Assembly (NCBI RefSeq): GCF_000723885.1
Contig: NZ_CCDG010000061.1
Coordinates: 81,933 to 145,932, forward strand
From: Paenibacillus camerounensis
GTDB taxonomy: Bacteria > Bacillota > Bacilli > Paenibacillales > Paenibacillaceae
DNA: 64,000 bases
Reading direction: 5' to 3'
The notes under the pieces are model-generated. The model saw nothing but the letters and a program-made list of their open reading frames with translations. It was not told the DNA's origin and did no database searches. Positions 58,496 through 64,000 of the stretch are shown piece by piece. The position numbers and the translations under genes were made by a program. Each line of letters begins with the position of its first letter. The first letter of the stretch is position 1.

Positions 58496-58966
58496 CTACA
58501 CGCCCTTACCCAGCTTCTTAAGCAAATCGATCGTCTGCCCCTTCTCATCCTCATTAAGCCCGCCCATCAGCCCGTGGATCGAAGCCACATGCTTAGGAAA
58601 AATGTTATCGAACAGCTCGCGGCCCGCCTCCGTAATCTCAGCATAGGTCACACGGCGGTCTTCATCACAAGGTACACGCTTCAGCAATCCCCGCTTCTCC
58701 AGCTTGTCGATATTATAGGTAATACTGCCGCTGGTTACGAGGATCTTCTCGCCGATCTGCTGCAGCGGAATCCGCGTCCGGTGGTAGAGTACCTCCAGCA
58801 CCATGAATTCAGCCGAGGCCAGGCCGTGGCTCTTCATATCCTTAACCGCATGATCCATCAGGCTCTTATATGCTTTGGATAACACAACGAACAGCTTCAA
58901 TGATGCCGCCTGATCCAGATCGGGACTGCCGGTTGTTCGGCTTATAAGTTCATTATAGTCACTCAT
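58496..58966 (-). CDS. mhqR: MarR-family quinone-stress repressor
   Basis: 156 residues from ATG 58966 (GGAGG eight bases upstream). MarR winged helix: GLASAEFMVLEVLYHRTRIPLQQIGEKILVTSGSITYNIDKLEKRGLL in pieces, then the wing VPCDEDRRVTYAEITEAGREL with the DxRR core. One Cys in the wing (PCDED). Its own promoter carries an operator like that of the doxX operon, indicating autoregulation and control of the neighbouring operon. Matches MhqR of Bacillus in context and sequence pattern. Confidence 0.85.
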   Translation of the reverse strand: MSDYNELISRTTGSPDLDQAASLKLFVVLSKAYKSLMDHAVKDMKSHGLASAEFMVLEVLYHRTRIPLQQIGEKILVTSGSITYNIDKLEKRGLLKRVPCDEDRRVTYAEITEAGRELFDNIFPKHVASIHGLMGGLNEDEKGQTIDLLKKLGKGV

Positions 58967-59043
58967 CTTACACACCTCCGCTCTCTATACTGTCCGGTCA
59001 CTCCGGCGAATGAACCGTCCCTCTGATATGTCTTTAAGTTAAT

Positions 59044-59090
59044 TATCTTTAAGTTGAGATAAATATACTCCCTATATTCTATATTGTCAA
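59044..59090 (-). promoter_or_regulatory. mhqR promoter and operator
   Basis: On the minus strand TTGACA (59090-59085), 17-bp spacer, TATATT (59067-59062). The repeat TATCTCAAC/TTAAAGATA (59061-59044) follows the -10 at once and resembles the operator before doxX (TATCTTAA half-site). Confidence 0.65.
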
Positions 59091-59265
59091 CAGCCTGCGG
59101 CAAAATAAAACCTGCCCGTTTGACCTCCCTTTCAAAACGGCGTATCCTTTGGGTTACAGTACCGGGGAAACCCGCCCTTACTGTGTCTGATTAAACCGGA
59201 TTATTACACACTACATATAGAAAGCAAATACATCCTATTCTCTTCTATGGAAGGAGACCTCTCTT

Positions 59266-59973
59266 GTGGAAAATAATACTCAACCCCAGTCCCTAACTGC
59301 CGCAGGCCGGGCAGCGGCGGGACAAGCCCCGGCTCCGCGCGTGCTGATCGTAACGGCAGTCGGGGCTGAGCGCGAAGCGGTCCTGCGCGGCCTGGGCGGC
59401 AGCGCCAGGTTCGAGGTGATTGCGGCGGGCGCCGGCACCGCCGCGGCGGCGGCCGGGACGGCCGCTGCCCTGGCAGCCGGGACCTACGGCTGCGTCCTCA
59501 GCGCCGGGATCGGCGGCGGGTTTCCGGGGCTGGCACCCGTAGGCTCGCTGGCCGTCGCCAGCGGGATGATTGCCGCCGACCTCGGGGCCGAGACGCCGGA
59601 GGGCTTCCGCAGCGCTGCCGAGCTCGGCTTCGGCAGCAACACCGTGCCGGCGGCGCACGGCACGGCCTTGGCCCTTGCGGCCGCGCTTGCAGCGGCCGGC
59701 CTTCCGGTCAGCACAGGTCCTGTGCTGACCGTATCGACGGCGACCGGCACCGCCGGGACGGCCGCCGCCCTCGCCGCGCGGCATCCCGGTGCCGTCGCGG
59801 AAGCGATGGAAGGCCACGGAGTCGCCGTGGCCGCCCAGCGGTTCGGGATCGCAGCGCTTGAGCTGCGCGCGATCTCGAACCCGGTCGGCCCGCGTGACCG
59901 GGCCGCGTGGCAAATCCCTGCAGCGCTGGACGCGCTAGCGGCAGCCGCCGCTATACTATTGGAGGTGCTGTAA
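59266..59973 (+). CDS. mqnB: futalosine hydrolase MqnB
   Basis: 235 residues from GTG 59266 (AAGGAG nine bases upstream). A nucleoside-phosphorylase-like fold: VLIVTAVGAEREAVLRGL, the GAGIG-type loop SAGIGGGFPG, ADLGAETPEGF, MEGHGVAVAA (ribose Glu and purine contact) and ISNPVGPRDR. Cleaves futalosine or aminodeoxyfutalosine to free purine and dehypoxanthinyl futalosine on the alternative menaquinone route. Overlaps mqnD by one base (TAATG). This gene is markedly richer in GC and Ala codons than its surroundings. Confidence 0.87.
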   Translation: MENNTQPQSLTAAGRAAAGQAPAPRVLIVTAVGAEREAVLRGLGGSARFEVIAAGAGTAAAAAGTAAALAAGTYGCVLSAGIGGGFPGLAPVGSLAVASGMIAADLGAETPEGFRSAAELGFGSNTVPAAHGTALALAAALAAAGLPVSTGPVLTVSTATGTAGTAAALAARHPGAVAEAMEGHGVAVAAQRFGIAALELRAISNPVGPRDRAAWQIPAALDALAAAAAILLEVL

Positions 59974-60839
59974 TGCCAGCAACAACAGATCAGTTGAACA
60001 TTGCTTTTTCCCCATGCCCGAACGACACCTTTGTGTTCTACGCTCTGGCACACGGGCTGGTGCCGGGTGCACCCAAGCTGAACGTGACCTTTGCGGATAT
60101 CGATATTACTAACGGGCTGGCTGCTGACGGCGCCGGACCCGAAGTGCTCAAAATCTCCTACGCCGCCCTCCCCTGGGTGCTAGACCGCTACAAGCTGCTG
60201 CCCTGCGGCGGCGCGCTTGGCCGCGGCTGCGGGCCGCTTGTGCTGACCGCCGGCGGCCAGGGTAAGATCCGCCGTCCGGCGGATCTGTCGGGCCGCCGGA
60301 TCGCCGTGCCAAGCGAGCGCTCCACGGCTTATCTCCTGTTCCGTCTGTGGGCCGCACAGCAGGTGCCGGGCGGTCCCGGCGAGATTGTCGTCATGCCGTT
60401 TGACGAGATCATGCCCGCCGTGCGGGACGGGCAGATTGATGCCGGACTGGTCATTCATGAAGCGCGCTTCACCTACAGCTCCTACGGCCTGAACATGCTG
60501 ACTGATCTCGGCAGCTGGTGGGAGGGGGATACCGGCCTGCCGATCCCGCTGGGAGCAATCATTGCCCGCCGTGATCTTGATGACGAAGCCATTACCGGCT
60601 GGATCAGAAGCTCGCTTCAGTTCGCCTGGGACCACCCTGCTGACAGCGGCTGCCGCGACTTTGTACTCAGCCATGCCCAGGAGCTGTCCCCTGAGGTAGC
60701 CAAGTCACATATTGACCTGTATGTGAACGGGTTCTCCATGGAGCTCGGCGAGGAGGGTTACGCCGCGATCTCGGCGCTCCTGAACCGCGCAGCTGCTGAA
60801 GGTCTTGTACCGGCGGTTGATCCGGAGCTGCTGCGCTGA
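59973..60839 (+). CDS. mqnD: 1,4-dihydroxy-6-naphthoate synthase MqnD
   Basis: 288 residues from ATG 59973, with GGAGGTG inside the end of mqnB. Periplasmic-binding-protein-like fold used as an enzyme: LNIAFSPCPNDTFVFYAL at the start, ADIDITNGLA, ISYAALPWVLDRYKLLPCGGALG in pieces, IAVPSERSTAYLL, QIDAGLVIHEARFTYSSYGL in pieces and LPIPLGAIIARRDL. Converts cyclic dehypoxanthinyl futalosine to 1,4-dihydroxy-6-naphthoate. The later prenylation could use one of the UbiA proteins at 10-12 kb. Confidence 0.9.
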   Translation: MPATTDQLNIAFSPCPNDTFVFYALAHGLVPGAPKLNVTFADIDITNGLAADGAGPEVLKISYAALPWVLDRYKLLPCGGALGRGCGPLVLTAGGQGKIRRPADLSGRRIAVPSERSTAYLLFRLWAAQQVPGGPGEIVVMPFDEIMPAVRDGQIDAGLVIHEARFTYSSYGLNMLTDLGSWWEGDTGLPIPLGAIIARRDLDDEAITGWIRSSLQFAWDHPADSGCRDFVLSHAQELSPEVAKSHIDLYVNGFSMELGEEGYAAISALLNRAAAEGLVPAVDPELLR

Positions 60840-60981
60840 CCTGTATCTATATTAACGGTCAGCCCCAAACAGTCAGTCCGGGCTTTTATCCTGTCTGAAC
60901 CATCTTTATCCATAAGTTTCCGGGACCCTTTTGCTTAACCAGCCTGCAATCAATCTAGTATTACAGATGGGAGAGGATTTG

Positions 60982-61803
60982 ATGATTCCTGCCGGCAACA
61001 GCAAGCAGAATATTGACCGCTTCTTAGGCTTTCAAAATGAATATGACCGTTTCCGCCCGGAGGCTCCGCCGATTATAGTAAGCTTATTGAGCAATTATCT
61101 GGGCGGAAAGCCTTCAACCGTCGCTGACATCGGCTGCGGAACCGGTTTATCCACTTTCCTCTGGAAGGATGCCGCAGATTCTGTAGTCGGAATTGAGCCC
61201 AATCCCGACATGCTCAGTAAAGCAACAGAGAAGCTGGGACAAGACAGCAGCATCCAGTCTGTGTCTTTTCAGCAAGGCTACTCCACTCAGCTGCCGTTTG
61301 ATTCCGGCAGTGTCGACATTATTACCTGCTCCCAGTCCTTTCACTGGATGGAGCCGGCCGGCACTCTGCAGGAGATCGCCCGCTGTCTGCGCCCCGGCGG
61401 CGTTTTTGCCGCTTACGACTGTGACTGGCCGCTGGTGCTGCAGGCTGATATTGAGAACAGATACAACCGGCTCATCACCTCTGCCGACAGCTTGCTGGCT
61501 GAGCTTCAGCCTGAGGACGAACGTGCTCATAAATGGGATAAGGAAGGGCATCTGGCACGGATTCAGAGCAGCGGCCACTTTACTTTCGCCCGGGAGGTTG
61601 TATTCCATAATACCGAGACCTGCGACGCTGCGCGCTACGTTGGTCTGATGCTGAGCCAGGGCGGGCTGCAGAGCGTGCTTAAGCTGGGGTCCACCCTGCT
61701 CAACGAAGGTATCGCCGAATTCACCGCTGCGGCGGAAGATTATTTCGAAGGCCGGACTCTGCCGGTCATGATTAGCTACCGGATGAGGCTCGGCATCAAA
61801 TAA
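60982..61803 (+). CDS. class I SAM-dependent methyltransferase
   Basis: 273 residues from ATG 60982 (AGAGG site; the frame extends upstream to 60931 without one). SAM-binding motif I VADIGCGTGLSTF, acidic post-motif VVGIEPNPDML, motif II VDIITCSQSFHWMEP and motif III CLRPGGVFAAYD. UbiE/trans-aconitate methyltransferase-like. The position after mqnB-mqnD could suggest quinone methylation, but the 140-base gap and ubiquitous family leave it open. Ends at a strong terminator. Confidence 0.8.
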   Translation: MIPAGNSKQNIDRFLGFQNEYDRFRPEAPPIIVSLLSNYLGGKPSTVADIGCGTGLSTFLWKDAADSVVGIEPNPDMLSKATEKLGQDSSIQSVSFQQGYSTQLPFDSGSVDIITCSQSFHWMEPAGTLQEIARCLRPGGVFAAYDCDWPLVLQADIENRYNRLITSADSLLAELQPEDERAHKWDKEGHLARIQSSGHFTFAREVVFHNTETCDAARYVGLMLSQGGLQSVLKLGSTLLNEGIAEFTAAAEDYFEGRTLPVMISYRMRLGIK

Positions 61804-61874
61804 TACCTGCTTTTATCAGCTTTATCCTTTCCAAAAGCTGCAAATTAGCTTATACTGACTGCAACGAGACGAAG

Positions 61875-61916
61875 AACGTCCCGGCTTAATCCCTTAGGGG
61901 AAGCCGGGACGTTTTC
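61875..61916 (+). terminator. intrinsic terminator of the methyltransferase gene
   Basis: AACGTCCCGGCTT/AAGCCGGGACGTT, 13 bp, followed by TTC TATTTTT. Confidence 0.85.
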
Positions 61917-61941
61917 TATTTTTACGGGGAGAGTGAGCTTA

Positions 61942-62616
61942 TTGCTATTTGAAGACGCACACCGGCAATTTGTCGGGGAACATCTGGCCAAACGGCCTTC
62001 CGGGGAACGGCGGGGACGGCTGGAACGGGGACATCAGCATGCGGAAATATTATTTCTGCGCAATGTGTGGTGGCCGCTGAGGGGGGATTTCTCCAAGCTG
62101 CATCCTGAATATGAGGTTACAGACTGGCGCGGCAGATCTTATTTTGCCGACTTCGCCTGGCTTCCCGGCTACATCAGGCTGCTCATCGAGATCAAGGGCT
62201 ATGGTTCCCATGTGCGTGACATGGACCGCAATAAATACTGTAATGAGCTCAACCGCGAAACCTTTTTGCAGGCGATGGGGTACCGCGTCATCTCCTTTGC
62301 CTATGATGATGTCGAACAACGTCCCGAGTTATGTATGACCTTGCTCCAGATGATCCTGGGCAGATACCAGGCTGCCGATGCTCCCGCCTCACGTCTGCAG
62401 CTTATGGAGCAGGAGACCATCCGCCTGGCTATCCGCCTGACCGGAAGTGTCCGCCCCCGGGACGTTGAGCAGCATTTCGATATTGATTACAAAACCGCAG
62501 TCCGGACGCTGCGCAGTCTTTGCGGTAAAGGCTGGCTAATTCCCTCCAGCAGGGGCAATCAGGAAAGAGTAGTCCGTTATGAGCTGGCACACAGTGTTCT
62601 GGATTACTTTAACTAG
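61942..62616 (+). CDS. PD-(D/E)XK-like nuclease-fold protein with C-terminal winged helix
   Basis: 224 residues from TTG 61942 (GGAGAG eight bases upstream; a GTG at 61933 is too close to the site). Central segment YFADFAWLPGYIRLLIEIKGYG gives the D-(x)n-E-x-K pattern of PD-(D/E)XK nucleases, preceded by ILFLRNVWWPL and followed by NELNRETFLQAMGYRVISFAYDDV in pieces, as in DUF559/Vsr-type folds. The last ~80 residues (TGSVRPRDVEQHFDIDYKTAVRTLRSL in pieces) look like a winged helix. Possibly a DNA-binding nuclease. No methyltransferase or defence gene adjoins it. Family not named with certainty. Confidence 0.6.
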   Translation: MLFEDAHRQFVGEHLAKRPSGERRGRLERGHQHAEILFLRNVWWPLRGDFSKLHPEYEVTDWRGRSYFADFAWLPGYIRLLIEIKGYGSHVRDMDRNKYCNELNRETFLQAMGYRVISFAYDDVEQRPELCMTLLQMILGRYQAADAPASRLQLMEQETIRLAIRLTGSVRPRDVEQHFDIDYKTAVRTLRSLCGKGWLIPSSRGNQERVVRYELAHSVLDYFN

Positions 62617-63155
62617 CCGATGGTTAACTGGTTTATGATCATCGTTGATCGTTAGCTGGCTGGTCGTTGTGGATGGTCATCGGTGAGTAGTTATTTGTGG
62701 CTTGTTGGGTGATTGGCTCACCGGTTGGTTAGTTCATCGTTGGAAGAGTATGGTTAGACGTTGGTCGGTATGGATGGTTGGTCGTTAGTCGTGGCTGGTA
62801 ATTGGCTGGCCGGCTGGTTGGGGATTATGGTTAGTCTTGGTTGTTGTGGATGATTGGCGGATGATGGTTTGGTAGTTAGCGTCTTGGCGGTGATCGGCTG
62901 GTTGGCTGATCGTTGTTGGATTATAGTTAGTCGTTGGTTGTTAGTGGATAGTTGGCGGATGACGGTTTAGTAGTTAGTGTCTTGGCAGTGATCGGCTGGT
63001 TGGTTGATTGTTGGTGGATTATGGTTAGTCGTTGATTGTTAGTGGATAGTTGGCGGATGACGGTTGGTCGTTGATTGATGGTTGACTGAGGGGCAGCAGC
63101 TGGCGCGCGTAATTCTAACTTTGAGGTATTGCATTACGCTGGCGCTATGCCAAAA
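62617..63155. other. gene-free G/T-rich region
   Basis: About 540 bases with no credible gene. The plus strand is strongly enriched in G and T (GTTGGT, GGTTAG, GATGG words) and depleted of C, ending in the 98-bp tandem repeat. Confidence 0.6.
62785..63075. repeat. 98-bp G/T-rich tandem repeat, three copies
   Basis: Anchor words recur at exact 98-bp steps: GGATGATTGGCGG at 62848, GGATAGTTGGCGG at 62946 and 63044; GTCTTGGC at 62881 and 62979. Copies 2 and 3 are close; copy 1 is more diverged. Shorter related words extend back to ~62640. Confidence 0.75.
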
Positions 63156-63957
63156 TAACAATCACCCGGCTCACGTAAGGCATCCGCCCTCAAAACACAC
63201 TATCTCCCGCGCTGGTTACCTTCATGAGGAAACATTATGCGGAAAAAGGCAACCTATTCATCTCGATTTAGCGATTCTCGGGCCTTTAGTTTGATAAAAG
63301 CAACCTATTTGGCCTATTACTCCTCTTTTTCCCTATATATGGACGAATTAGATGGACTTTTTCTAACTATTCCCTTTACTAAGCTGATTACTGGCTATTT
63401 AGATGGTGATTTTCCACCTAATCTAACAATCACCCGGCTCACGTAAGGCATCCGCCCTCAAAACACACTATCTCCCGCGCTGGTTACCTTCATGAGGAAA
63501 CATTATGTGGAAAAAGGCAACCTATTCATCTCGATGTAGCGATTCTCGGGCCTTTAGTTTGATAAAAGCAACCTATTTGGGCTATTACTCCTCTTTTTCA
63601 CTATATATGGACGAATTAGATGGACTTTTTCTAACTATTCCCTTTACTAAGCTGGTTACTGGCTATTTAGATGGTGATTTTCCACCTAATCTAACAATCA
63701 CCCGGCTCACGTAAGGCATCCGCCCCCAAAACACACTATCCCCTGCGCTGCTTACCTTCATGAGGAAACATTAAGCGGAAAAAGGCAACCTATTCATCTC
63801 GATTTAGCGATTCTCGGGCCTTTAGTTTGATAAAAGCAACCTATTTGGGCTATTACTCCTCTTTTTCACTATATATGGACGAATTAGATGGACTTTTTCT
63901 AACTATTCCCTTTACTAAGCTGATTACTAGCTATTTAGATGGTGATTTTCCACCTAA
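63156..63957. repeat. 268-bp tandem repeat, three copies
   Basis: Units begin at 63156, 63424 and 63692 (TAACAATCACCCGGCTC). Each contains a near-direct inner repeat (AAAGGCAACCTATT and AAAGCAACCTATT). Copies differ by a few substitutions. A 69-70 codon open frame is present in copies 1 and 2 but its start codon is lost in copy 3 (TTAAGCGG), and most substitutions in it change the amino acid, so it is treated as non-coding. Confidence 0.9.
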
Positions 63958-63980
63958 ATAGCCAGACCGCGTGGGGGAAA

Positions 63981-64000
63981 GGGTTACGGGTTACGGGTTA
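63981..64000. repeat. GGGTTAC heptamer run, cut by window end
   Basis: GGGTTAC, GGGTTAC, GGGTTA at the right edge. The array may continue beyond the window. Confidence 0.6.

Noticed and set aside
63237..63714. Two near-identical 69-70 residue proteins
   Set aside because: They lie within the 268-bp repeat; differences are mostly amino-acid changing and the third copy has no start codon.
62785..63957. CRISPR array, because of tandem repeats
   Set aside because: Units of 98 and 268 bp are contiguous repeats without short repeat plus unique spacer structure; no cas genes.

Overview
The window reads as a chromosomal segment of a Gram-positive, spore-former-type bacterium of the Bacillota, most likely Paenibacillus or a close relative. 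This is an inference from gene content: an S-layer protein with three SLH domains, an MhqR-type quinone-stress regulon, MprF, futalosine-route menaquinone genes, an ECF biotin transporter, strong AGGAGG-type ribosome binding sites, many TTG/GTG starts and moderate GC (a little over half by eye). No rRNA, tRNA, insertion sequence, prophage or CRISPR array was seen.

Layout. 1-3 kb: start of an MHYT sensor and an ABC-2 exporter pair. 3-7.6 kb: a cell-surface module (SLH protein with two thioredoxin-like domains, plus an Ala-rich exported protein) behind a promoter and a 5' leader holding two copies of an attenuator-like RNA element. 7.7-12.3 kb: an SDF amino-acid symporter, a Gfo/Idh/MocA oxidoreductase and two adjacent UbiA prenyltransferases. 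12.4-18.4 kb: two large GGDEF-EAL c-di-GMP proteins around an acetate-family transporter. 18.5-21.3 kb: a DsrE protein, a class V aminotransferase/desulfurase-like enzyme and a VTT membrane protein. 21.5-26.6 kb: a hybrid 7TM histidine kinase with a REC-BTAD response regulator, then a cohesin-like protein.

26.9-40.2 kb is a reductive pyrimidine (or hydantoin) catabolism island: PreT and PreA, a D-hydantoinase/dihydropyrimidinase, a 79-residue protein, a PucR-family regulator, an omega-aminotransferase, methylmalonate/malonate-semialdehyde dehydrogenase and a four-gene ABC importer. Together these would import a pyrimidine, reduce and open the ring, and send beta-alanine carbon to acetyl-CoA. 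The decarbamoylating step (beta-ureidopropionase) is not in the window. TAGACA inverted repeats occur at both divergent promoter regions of the island.

40.4-52.5 kb: a 7TM-PAS-GGDEF cyclase, a DUF72 protein with a cytoplasmic alpha-amylase, BioY divergent from EcfA1 and a fused EcfA2-EcfT, a nitroreductase, a cluster of three DnaA-box-like 9-mers, MprF and a FlxA-like coiled coil. 52.6-59.1 kb: an EamA exporter, a frameshifted Bcr/CflA exporter, an AAA+ ATPase and the mhqR / doxX-mhqO-mhqD quinone-stress genes with matching operators at both promoters. 59.2-62.6 kb: mqnB-mqnD, a methyltransferase and a PD-(D/E)XK-like protein. 62.6-64 kb has no gene: a 98-bp G/T-rich tandem repeat, then three 268-bp tandem repeats, then a GGGTTAC heptamer run that leaves the window.

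The strongest candidate for something undescribed is the duplicated leader element at 7365-7523. The 25-nt core is identical in both copies, the terminator stems differ by compensatory changes, and core hairpin and terminator compete for the same bases.
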